A stretch of DNA of 18,835 nt from Micromonosporaceae bacterium (GTDB lineage Bacteria > Actinomycetota > Actinomycetes > Mycobacteriales > Micromonosporaceae): positions 1 to 18,835 of the forward strand of contig DPJL01000280.1 of assembly GCA_003543035.1 (NCBI GenBank), given 5' to 3'. Positions 1 to 6,355 of this stretch are shown here, piece by piece. Both the position numbers and the translations under genes were made by a program. Below the pieces are notes generated by a model, which saw nothing but the letters and a program-made list of their open reading frames with translations, ran no database searches and had not been told where the DNA came from. Every line of letters begins with the position of its first letter. Positions within the stretch are counted from its first letter, which is position 1.

Positions 1-18
1 CCACAACTCCAAGATCGA
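1..18. repeat. Edge fragment of a dispersed intergenic repeat (CCACAACTCCAAGATCG core)
   Basis: The first 17 bases (CCACAACTCCAAGATCG) are identical to bases 7689-7705, the right arm of the inverted repeat at 7634-7706 between mycP and eccD. The copy is cut by the window edge, so it cannot be seen whether a second arm lies to the left. Two exact 17-base copies in intergenic positions are unlikely by chance, so this is probably part of a dispersed repeat family. The function is unknown. Confidence 0.55.
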
Positions 19-24
19 CGCATA

Positions 25-58
25 AGAACGGCCCCGCGCAACTGCGCGGGGCCGTTCT
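25..58 (-). terminator. Strong hairpin terminator downstream of the chaplin-like gene
   Basis: Two perfectly complementary 16-base arms (25-40 and 43-58) are separated by two bases, so the real fold is a very GC-rich stem of about 14 pairs with a small tetra- to hexaloop. It starts 13 bases beyond the stop codon of the minus-strand chaplin-like gene. There is only a short T-containing stretch after the stem (TTCTTATG on the minus strand), which is common for actinobacterial terminators. It could also stop plus-strand transcription leaving the region. Confidence 0.8.
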
Positions 59-71
59 CTTAGTAGGACGG

Positions 72-1073
72 TTACATCCGGGCCGACGAACCGCCTGTGC
101 TCCAAGCGGCTGCCTTACCGAGAACGCCAACTGCCACACCGCTGACGTCGATCGGAATCTGGATCGGCGCGTAAATCTGCGTGCCGTTGAGGATTCCGGT
201 GTTACCAGTGCTGATCAGCTTCACGTCCTTGCCGTGCTCTGGCGGGCAGGGCTTGGCCGGTGGTGGCGGAGGAGGAGGCGGCGGCGGGCAGTTGGTGCCG
301 CACCCGGGGGTGCCGCCGCCCTGACCACCGTCACTCTTGTCGCCTTCGCTCTCGGTGTGCGGCAATGTGCGCGGCATGGTGCCGACCGAGTCGAGCGCGT
401 CGATGTCCACCGCGTTCGCCGGGCTGCCACCAAGTAGGCCGCCACCGAGAACCCCACCAAGCAGCGGACCGACCAGCGGAAGGCTCTGGGTGAGGCCACC
501 GTTAGTCAGACCGCCCACCAGCGGCAGGTTGCCGACCAGAGGAAGGTTCTGCGTCAGTCCACCCACGACTGGAAGTCCACCAAGGACTTCGGCGTTGGGA
601 GTCGACTCGGTCGAGTAGTGGTGAACGTCCTTGCAGTCGTGCTTGCAGTTCTTGTGATGGTGGCCGCCGCCCTGGGTTGCGGAAGCGCCACCCTCACACC
701 CGGCGGACGCACTGCCGAGAACCGCCGCGGCTACGCCGCAGATGTTGATCGGGGCCTGGATCGGGGCGTAGATCTGGGTGCCGTTGAGGATCCCGGTGTT
801 CCCTGCGCTGATCATCTTGACGTCGTACAGGCCTTTGATGGAGGCGGCGCTGCCGCCCTCACAGCCTGCCGTCGCGGTTCCCCCGATGGCCGCGGCTACG
901 CCGCACAGGTTGATCGGCGCCTGGATGGGCGCGAAGACCTGGGTGCCATTGAGGATTCCGGTGTTGTCAGCGCTGATCAAGGTGGTATCGGCGTACGCAG
1001 CGGTGCCGGTCGCCATGACTGCGCCTGCGGTCAGCGCGCCGGCTTTGAGTGAGCGTCGAACCCACGTGTTCAT
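72..1073 (-). CDS. Secreted protein with three chaplin-like domains
   Basis: This is a 333-residue secreted protein. The start at 1073 is chosen because it has an AGAGG ribosome site about 12 bases upstream and opens directly into a signal peptide (MNTWVRRSLKAG, hydrophobic core, cleavage near AYA|D at residue 29); a longer upstream reading has no such support. Three copies of a chaplin-like domain lie at about residues 31-75, 86-130 and 285-330, each with NTGILNGTQ, then APIQAPIN-x-CGVA, then a second cysteine in AGCEGG. The third copy has lost both cysteines (VSG and AWSTGG). Between copies two and three lie a His/Cys segment (138-152), a Leu/Val/Gly repeat region with LPLVG units (165-216), an acidic linker, and ten prolines in a row (263-272). 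Chaplins are amyloid-forming surface proteins that make aerial hyphae hydrophobic. A surface coat or adhesion role is inferred. It is single and flanked by its own terminator. Confidence 0.8.
   Translation of the reverse strand: MNTWVRRSLKAGALTAGAVMATGTAAYADTTLISADNTGILNGTQVFAPIQAPINLCGVAAAIGGTATAGCEGGSAASIKGLYDVKMISAGNTGILNGTQIYAPIQAPINICGVAAAVLGSASAGCEGGASATQGGGHHHKNCKHDCKDVHHYSTESTPNAEVLGGLPVVGGLTQNLPLVGNLPLVGGLTNGGLTQSLPLVGPLLGGVLGGGLLGGSPANAVDIDALDSVGTMPRTLPHTESEGDKSDGGQGGGTPGCGTNCPPPPPPPPPPAKPCPPEHGKDVKLISTGNTGILNGTQIYAPIQIPIDVSGVAVGVLGKAAAWSTGGSSARM
258..287 (-). repeat. Triplet-repeat tract encoding ten prolines
   Basis: On the plus strand this is an uninterrupted run of NGG triplets including AGG x3 and CGG x3; read on the minus strand it gives ten consecutive CCN proline codons in the linker before the third chaplin-like domain. 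Such tracts can gain or lose whole triplets, which would change linker length without breaking the frame. Confidence 0.6.
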
Positions 1074-1101
1074 AGTGGAAGGGACCTCTTTCGATCGTCG
1101 G

Positions 1102-1134
1102 ACATTACCGACAGACCGATCGCACCTTGGTGCG
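1102..1134 (-). promoter_or_regulatory. Possible promoter and operator of the chaplin-like gene
   Basis: On the minus strand a TAATGT hexamer (1107-1102) resembles a -10 box and lies about 30 bases before the ATG at 1073; it is itself the spacer of a small inverted repeat (GTCGG/CCGAC, 1097-1112). About 14 bases upstream is CGCACCTTGGTGCG (1121-1134), palindromic except for its central two bases, which would cover the -35 region. No good -35 hexamer is visible. The palindrome could be an operator for an unknown regulator. This is a pattern-based suggestion only. Confidence 0.3.
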
Positions 1135-1197
1135 GGTGAGGGGCCGCGACCGGTCACTGTGGACACGTACGAATCGACCAACGATGTCCGGCAATCG

Positions 1198-1217
1198 GCT
1201 GACGTGGACGAGTCAGC
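1198..1217 (-). terminator. Weak hairpin downstream of crp
   Basis: GCTGAC (1198-1203) and GTCAGC (1212-1217) can pair around an 8-base loop, 43 bases past the crp stop codon. No T-run follows on the minus strand. It may end crp transcription, but a 6-pair stem is weak evidence. Confidence 0.3.
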
Positions 1218-1259
1218 TTCGCGACAGCAAACTGAGCATTATGCCCGATTTAATGGCAA

Positions 1260-1937
1260 TTAGACGCGAGCGCGCCTGGCGAGTCGCTCGGGATCGAGGA
1301 TGATGACGCTCTTGCCGTCGAGCCGGAGCCAGCCACGCGAGGCAAAGTCGGCCAGCGCCTTGTTCACCGTCTCGCGGGATGCCCCGACGAGCTGAGCGAG
1401 CTCTTCCTGGGTGAGGTCGTGTGTCACGCGAAGGACGCCGCCATCGCGAGTGCCGAACCGGCCTGCCATCTGCAGCAGGTTCTTGGCCACCCGGCCCGGA
1501 ACGTCGGTGAAGATCAGGTCGGCGAGGGCGTCATTAGTACGACGGAGCCGGCGAGCGAGCACCCGCAGCAGCTGCTCGGCGATCTCGGGACGGTTGTTGA
1601 GCCACGGCCGCAACGCCTGCTTGCGCAGCCGGGCAAGGCGAACGTCGGTGACCGCGGTGGCGGTTGCGGTCCGCGGGCCCGGGTCGAACAGCGACAGCTC
1701 ACCGAGCATGTCGGAAGGACCCATGACAGAGACCAGATTCTGCCGGCCGTCGGCGGCGCGCCGCCCGAGCTTGATCTTTCCGGAAAGTACGATATAGAGG
1801 CTATCGCCCGGCTCGCCCTCGTTGAAAACGACTTCGCCCTTGCGGATCTCGATCGTTTCCATCTCACGAGCCAGCGCCTCAGCGGCTTCGGGATCAACGC
1901 CCTGGAAGATTCCGCTGCGGGCAAGCACCTCGTCCAT
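1260..1937 (-). CDS. crp: Crp/Fnr-family cAMP-responsive regulator (Crp/GlxR type)
   Basis: This 225-residue cytoplasmic transcription factor matches the actinobacterial Crp/GlxR type closely in length and motifs. Residues about 10-115 form the cyclic-nucleotide-binding beta barrel; the phosphate-binding cassette is GELSLFDPGPRTATA at 79-93. A long dimerisation helix follows (about 113-143), then a winged helix-turn-helix with recognition helix GASRETVNKAL at 185-195. The ATG at 1937 has GGAGG (1951-1947) nine bases upstream. In Mycobacterium tuberculosis the orthologue Rv3676 lies beside nth and the thioredoxin-NUDIX-marP genes, and the same grouping here supports orthology. It is divergent from capA and probably controls a broad regulon in response to cAMP. 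No convincing self-binding site was found nearby. Confidence 0.93.
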   Translation of the reverse strand: MDEVLARSGIFQGVDPEAAEALAREMETIEIRKGEVVFNEGEPGDSLYIVLSGKIKLGRRAADGRQNLVSVMGPSDMLGELSLFDPGPRTATATAVTDVRLARLRKQALRPWLNNRPEIAEQLLRVLARRLRRTNDALADLIFTDVPGRVAKNLLQMAGRFGTRDGGVLRVTHDLTQEELAQLVGASRETVNKALADFASRGWLRLDGKSVIILDPERLARRARV

Positions 1938-2067
1938 CGCTACCTACCTCCACTAATGCGGACGCTCATGAACACATAGGCTCCGCGAGGCCAGTCTAGG
2001 CACAGCTGGGTTGCAACAGGACGCCAACCCCCGGAATCTGTTTGCGGCGGGTAATGTCGCCCGCGTA

Positions 2068-3219
2068 ATGGAAGAACAGCCGTCCCCCCGGGTATCCCTG
2101 AAGATCCTAGCCATCTATGTGTCGCTGGGATTTGTCGTGCTTGCCAGCGGCGGGATCGCATGGGCGGCGATGTCGGTGGAGCCGCCAAAGCAGCTCTGGG
2201 TGGCCGCGCCGGAGACGAAGGCTCCGTTACCTGCTCCCGCGCCCCAAGCCCAGGTTGCCAAGACGATCAGCCTCTCCGCGGTCGGCGACATCATCATGGG
2301 CGACGCGCCGCAAAGCATGCCCGCCAACGATGGCAAGGGCTTCTTCGACAACGTCAAACATCTCTTCCCGGCCGATCTGGTGATGGGCAACATGGAAGAG
2401 CCGATCACCGATGACACCGGTCACGTCAAATGCTCGCCGGAACAGACGCGGTGCAACCAATTCCGGGTGCCACCGTCATACGCCCAGCACCTCAAGGACG
2501 CCGGATTCCACCTGTTGAACCAGGCGAACAATCACGGGTACGACTACGGGCCCAAGGGTTACGCCAACACCCAGAAAGCATTGGAAGCGGTGGGGCTCAA
2601 GCACACCGGCGCCAAAGGTCAGATCACGCTGGTCGATGTCCAGGGCATCAAAGTGGCGGTGCTCGGGTTCTCCTCGTACCCGCGGGACAACAGCCTGATC
2701 GACATCGCAGCCGCCAAAGCGGTCGTGCAGAAGGCGGCCGCCCTCGCGACCGTCGTGGTGATCCAGGTCCACTGGGGCGCCGAAGGTGCCGATCAAACCC
2801 ATGTGAAGCCGGGTACCGAGATGTTCCTCGGCGAGAACAGGGGCGACCCGATCGCCTTCTCCCATGCGGTGATCGATGCCGGAGCAGACCTGATCATCGG
2901 GCATGGGCCGCACACGCTGCGGGCGATGGAGGTCTACAAGGGCCGCCTGATCGCCTACAGCCTGGGCAACTTCGCCGGCGGGAAGGGCCTCAAGGGCGAG
3001 GGCAACCTGGGCTGGGGCGGCGTTCTCAAAGCCACGGTCAACTCCGAAGGCGCCCTCGTCGCAGGGCACTTCGCATCGACTTACTACAACACCCATCCGG
3101 GGGTACCAATGCCGGACCCGCAAAATAGGGGACTCAACCTGATGCGGGACCTGTCGAAGCAGGACTTTCCCTCGAGCGGCGCTCGTTTCAGCGTGTCGGG
3201 GGAGATAAGTACGCTGTAG
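2068..3219 (+). CDS. CapA-family membrane-anchored metallophosphatase-like protein
   Basis: The protein has 383 residues from the ATG at 2068, which gives a short cytosolic tail (MEEQPSPRVS) and one membrane helix at about 10-36; an in-frame TTG at 2011 would add 19 residues with no clear gain. A Pro/Ala-rich linker precedes a PGA_cap (CapA) domain carrying the family's metallophosphatase-like motifs: AVGDIIMGD (71-79), GNMEEP (107-112), NQANNHGYDYG (151-161), VHWGAE (234-239), GHGPH (278-282) and YSLGNF (297-302). The family is named for poly-gamma-glutamate capsule synthesis in Bacillus, but many actinobacterial members stand alone with no capBC partners, as here. An extracytoplasmic hydrolase acting on an envelope substrate is the safest inference. 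It heads the plus-strand run, three bases before nth. Confidence 0.85.
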   Translation: MEEQPSPRVSLKILAIYVSLGFVVLASGGIAWAAMSVEPPKQLWVAAPETKAPLPAPAPQAQVAKTISLSAVGDIIMGDAPQSMPANDGKGFFDNVKHLFPADLVMGNMEEPITDDTGHVKCSPEQTRCNQFRVPPSYAQHLKDAGFHLLNQANNHGYDYGPKGYANTQKALEAVGLKHTGAKGQITLVDVQGIKVAVLGFSSYPRDNSLIDIAAAKAVVQKAAALATVVVIQVHWGAEGADQTHVKPGTEMFLGENRGDPIAFSHAVIDAGADLIIGHGPHTLRAMEVYKGRLIAYSLGNFAGGKGLKGEGNLGWGGVLKATVNSEGALVAGHFASTYYNTHPGVPMPDPQNRGLNLMRDLSKQDFPSSGARFSVSGEISTL

Positions 3220-3222
3220 TGC

Positions 3223-3939
3223 GTGCAAGAGACTGATCTCGCTACTAAGCGCCGGGCCCGCAAGATGGCACGGGAGCTGGCCGTGATCCACCCCGACGCA
3301 CACTGCGAGCTGAATCATGAGACCCCCCTTCAGCTCGCCGTGGCGACGATCCTGTCCGCTCAGTGCACCGACGCCAAGGTGAATGAGGTCACGCCGAAGC
3401 TCTTTTCGCGCTATCCCACCGCGGCAGACTACGCCGGGGCCGACCGGGCCGAGATGGAAGAGATGATCAAGCCGACCGGCTTCTTCCGCAACAAGACCGA
3501 GTCGCTGATCAGTCTCGGCCAGGCGCTGCTGGAGCGCGGCGGCGATCTTCCTCGCACGATGGACGAGCTGGTCACCTTGCCCGGCATCGGGCGCAAGACC
3601 GCCAACGTCATCCTGGGCAATGCCTTCGGCGTTCCGGGCATCTCGGTCGACACCCACTTCTCCCGGCTCGTGCAGCGGTGGCGGTGGACCGACCAGACCG
3701 ATCCGGTGAAGATCGAGCACGCGATCGGTTCCATGATCGACAAGAAGGATTGGACGATGCTCTCGCATCGGGTGATCTTTCACGGCCGCCGGGTCTGCCA
3801 CGCGAAGAAGCCGGCCTGCGGCGCATGCCCGCTCGCGGCTCAGTGCCCGTCCTACGGCGCCGGGCCGACCTCCCGTGACGAGGCCGTCAAGCTGCTCAAA
3901 GGCCCGCGAGTGGCCGAGATCGCCGAGATGACCGCGTGA
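3223..3939 (+). CDS. nth: Endonuclease III (DNA N-glycosylase/AP lyase)
   Basis: The product has 238 residues. It removes oxidised pyrimidines from DNA and cuts the resulting abasic site, the first steps of base excision repair. The helix-hairpin-helix LPGIGRKTANVIL (119-131) carries the catalytic lysine K125; the catalytic aspartate is D143 in VDTHFSR. The 4Fe-4S cluster motif is complete at the C-terminus: C192-x6-C199-x2-C202-x5-C208. The start is GTG at 3223, three bases after the capA stop, with a GGGGGAG stretch about 18 bases upstream that is rather distant; ATG at 3265 is a less likely alternative. The stop overlaps the start of the next gene (GTGA), which indicates translational coupling. 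Confidence 0.95.
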   Translation: MQETDLATKRRARKMARELAVIHPDAHCELNHETPLQLAVATILSAQCTDAKVNEVTPKLFSRYPTAADYAGADRAEMEEMIKPTGFFRNKTESLISLGQALLERGGDLPRTMDELVTLPGIGRKTANVILGNAFGVPGISVDTHFSRLVQRWRWTDQTDPVKIEHAIGSMIDKKDWTMLSHRVIFHGRRVCHAKKPACGACPLAAQCPSYGAGPTSRDEAVKLLKGPRVAEIAEMTA

Positions 3940-4466
3940 GGAAAGCAGCGTTGCTGCTGGTTCTGCTATTGGCCGGCTGCTCCACCGACCCTCCTGCCGT
4001 CGATCCCAGCCCTTCCACGGTGGTGCCGTTTGCTGGCTGTGCCGGCCTGGGGCCGGGTCAGGCAGAGCTGCCCGAGGTTTCGTTGCCCTGCTTCGCCGGC
4101 GGCGAGTCTGTCCAAATGAGACAGTTGCGGGGCCCGGCCGTGGTCAACTTCTGGGCGTCCTGGTGCGAGCCTTGCCGGGCCGAGCTACCCGCGTTTCAAC
4201 GGCTCTCGGAGCTCAATCGGGTGTCCGTCGTGGGAGTGGCGACCGACGACCGGCGCGAGTCTGCCATTGCCCTGGCCGATGACCTGGGCCTGAAGATCCC
4301 AACGCTCTTCGACTCCAGCGGAGAGCTCAGACGCGCCCTCGGCGAGCCCAATCTGCCGCTGACCCTGTTCATCGACAGCTCGGGCAAGGTCACCAAGTAT
4401 GTCGGGCCGGCCCTCACCGATGAGAAGCTCGCTGAGCTCGTGCGTGAGCGGTTAGGTGTCGCATGA
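3936..4466 (+). CDS. TlpA-like thioredoxin-fold lipoprotein
   Basis: The 176-residue product begins with a lipoprotein signal peptide (MRKAALLLVLLLAGC, lipobox LLAGC, lipidated C15), so it should be anchored on the outer face of the membrane. The thioredoxin fold carries the active site WASWCEPC with C77 and C80, and the cis-proline is P141 in NLPLTLFID. Two extra cysteines, C35 and C52, precede the active site. The TlpA/ResA group reduces specific extracytoplasmic disulfides. The gene corresponds by position to M. tuberculosis Rv3673c. It starts with GTG overlapping the nth stop and ends overlapping the NUDIX start (ATGA). The neighbouring MarP-like protease has a pair of cysteines that could be a substrate, but that is speculation from proximity. 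Confidence 0.88.
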   Translation: MRKAALLLVLLLAGCSTDPPAVDPSPSTVVPFAGCAGLGPGQAELPEVSLPCFAGGESVQMRQLRGPAVVNFWASWCEPCRAELPAFQRLSELNRVSVVGVATDDRRESAIALADDLGLKIPTLFDSSGELRRALGEPNLPLTLFIDSSGKVTKYVGPALTDEKLAELVRERLGVA

Positions 4467-5113
4467 CGGCCCCAGAGTGGCTCCAACCGCTGCTGACAAA
4501 CGTGCGGACAAGCGACCGCAGTGTGTTCACCCGCCTCGAGACACCTCAGAGCGGGCGTGCCGCCGGTGTGCTCGTGCTCTTCGGGGAAGATCCGAAGACC
4601 GGGCCGGATCTGCTGGTGCTACAGCGTTCCGCGACCATGCGCACGCATGCGGGGCAGGTTGCGTTCCCGGGCGGTGCGGCCGACCCGACCGATCCCGACA
4701 TCGCTGCGACGGCGTTGCGCGAGGCTGAGGAGGAGGTAGGGCTGGATGCGGCGAGCGTGACTGTGCTCGCCGAGCTCCCCCAGCTCTGGATCCCGGTCAG
4801 CGACTTCCTGGTTACTCCGGTGCTGGCGTGGTGGCACAAACCGCATCCGGTGACGGCTACTGATCCGGCCGAGGTGGCGCACGTTGCCCGGCTGCCTTTA
4901 CGTGATCTGGCTAACCCCGGCCATCGTCTCCGGGTCCGGCACCCGAGCGGATATACGGGGCCTGCTTTCCAGGTACAAGGAATGCTGGTCTGGGGTTTTA
5001 CCGCCGGGGTGATCTCCGCTCTGCTCGACCTGGGCGGCTGGGCGAGGCCATGGGACACGAGCAGGGTCGAGACATTGCCGAGTTCCCAGTTCGAGACTCC
5101 TTCCGTAGGCTGA
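4463..5113 (+). CDS. NUDIX hydrolase, CoA pyrophosphatase type
   Basis: This 216-residue NUDIX-family protein has the extended signature of the CoA pyrophosphatase group: LLVLQRS (50-56), then HAGQVAFPGGAAD (62-74), running into the NUDIX box with REAEEEVGL (86-94), whose glutamates bind the catalytic metal. Family members split CoA or related nucleotide derivatives into 4'-phosphopantetheine and 3',5'-ADP, although substrate cannot be fixed from sequence. It corresponds by position to Rv3672c of M. tuberculosis. The ATG at 4463 overlaps the stop of the thioredoxin-like gene by four bases, and marP starts four bases after its own stop, so it lies in the middle of the transcript. Confidence 0.9.
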   Translation: MTAPEWLQPLLTNVRTSDRSVFTRLETPQSGRAAGVLVLFGEDPKTGPDLLVLQRSATMRTHAGQVAFPGGAADPTDPDIAATALREAEEEVGLDAASVTVLAELPQLWIPVSDFLVTPVLAWWHKPHPVTATDPAEVAHVARLPLRDLANPGHRLRVRHPSGYTGPAFQVQGMLVWGFTAGVISALLDLGGWARPWDTSRVETLPSSQFETPSVG

Positions 5114-5117
5114 GCCG

Positions 5118-6296
5118 ATGTCGGTCGTCGACGTAATTCTCTTGCTGCTCCTGATGCTCTTTGCCGTGAGCGGCTACCGCCAGGGGTTCGTCGTCGGGAT
5201 CCTGTCGTTCGCCGGGTTCTTCGGCGGGGCTCTCATCGGGCTGCAAGTCGGTCCGTTAATGGCCCGGATAGTCGAGGCTGACGGTCTGAAGTTGATCGTG
5301 TCGTTGACCGCGGTCTTCGGCCTGGCGGTGATGGGGCAGGCGCTGGCCGGATGGCTCGGCGGCAAGCTGCGCCGGGGCATCACCGGGCGCAATGGGCAGG
5401 TAGCAGACGACATCGGCGGGGCATTGGTGTCGGTGCTCGCGGTCGCCACGGTGGCCTGGCTGGTGGCCGTGCCGCTGGGCAATGCGTCGGAGCCGTGGCT
5501 GTCGAGCGCAATCCGCAACAGCTTTGTGATCCGGACGATCGACAAGGTCATGCCCGCCCAGGCGGACAAGTTGACCGAGGCATTGCGGGACACCGTTGAC
5601 ACCAATGGATTCCCTGAGGTCTTCGGCGACCTGGTGCCGACCCAGGTACGCGAAGTCCCCGAGCCGGACAGCAGGTTGGCAAAGCTGCCCGTGGTGGTCA
5701 AATCGGAGCAGTCGGTGGTGAAGGTGCTGGGCACGGCTCCCAGCTGCAGCCGCCGCATCGAAGGCTCGGGCTTCGTCTACGCCCAGGATCACGTGATGAC
5801 CAATGCGCACGTGGTGGCGGGGACCAAGACCGTACAGGTGGTGCTCAAGAATCAGCGGGTCAACGCGAGGGTCGTGGTCTACGACGCCAAGCTCGATCTG
5901 GCCGTGCTTCACGTGCCGGGGCTGAACGCACCCGCCATGTCCTTCGCCGGCAAGGAGGCCTCAACCGGCGCCGACGCGATCGTGCTCGGCTTCCCGTTGG
6001 ACGGGCCATATAACGCGCAGGAGGCGCGCGTGCGCGATGTCGGGCCCATCACCGGGCCCGACATCTACGAGAAGGGCACTGTCACCCGCGAGGTTTACAC
6101 CATCAAGGGCCTGGTCCGAAGTGGAAACTCGGGCGGCCCGTTGATCGCTCCGGATGGGACAGTGCTCGGCGTCATCTTCGCGGCCGCGGCTGACAACCAA
6201 TATGTCGGCTATGCGGTTACCGCTGATCAAGCCGCACAGGTGGCGGCCGCAGGTCGCACGGAGACCGACGCGGTCCCGACCGGCGGCTGCGCATAA
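5118..6296 (+). CDS. marP: MarP-like membrane-anchored periplasmic serine protease
   Basis: The 392-residue protein has two parts. Residues 1-125 form a CvpA-like membrane domain with about four helices; residues about 195-385 form a chymotrypsin-fold protease facing the periplasm. The triad is complete: H231 in TNAHVVAG, D260 in KLDLAVLHV and S338 in RSGNSGGPLI. Cysteines C210 and C391 correspond to the pair reported to form a disulfide in M. tuberculosis MarP (Rv3671c), which is needed for survival in acid and cleaves the peptidoglycan hydrolase RipA. Length, architecture and the nth-thioredoxin-NUDIX-marP order all match. The ATG at 5118 is four bases after the NUDIX stop. Acid-stress protection is inferred from orthology. 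Confidence 0.92.
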   Translation: MSVVDVILLLLLMLFAVSGYRQGFVVGILSFAGFFGGALIGLQVGPLMARIVEADGLKLIVSLTAVFGLAVMGQALAGWLGGKLRRGITGRNGQVADDIGGALVSVLAVATVAWLVAVPLGNASEPWLSSAIRNSFVIRTIDKVMPAQADKLTEALRDTVDTNGFPEVFGDLVPTQVREVPEPDSRLAKLPVVVKSEQSVVKVLGTAPSCSRRIEGSGFVYAQDHVMTNAHVVAGTKTVQVVLKNQRVNARVVVYDAKLDLAVLHVPGLNAPAMSFAGKEASTGADAIVLGFPLDGPYNAQEARVRDVGPITGPDIYEKGTVTREVYTIKGLVRSGNSGGPLIAPDGTVLGVIFAAAADNQYVGYAVTADQAAQVAAAGRTETDAVPTGGCA

Positions 6297-6355
6297 CCGG
6301 ACCAGCCCTGGTCGCCATGCAAACCTTCGGGCAGAATGGCGGAATCGTTCCCCCG

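Noticed and set aside
1938..2067. Possible Crp/GlxR binding site between crp and capA
   Set aside because: No TGTGA-N6-TCACA-like palindrome with acceptable match could be found in this region on either strand.
2476..3801. Minus-strand open frame of 441 codons opposite capA and nth
   Set aside because: Both plus-strand genes carry complete family motifs; the antisense product has none.
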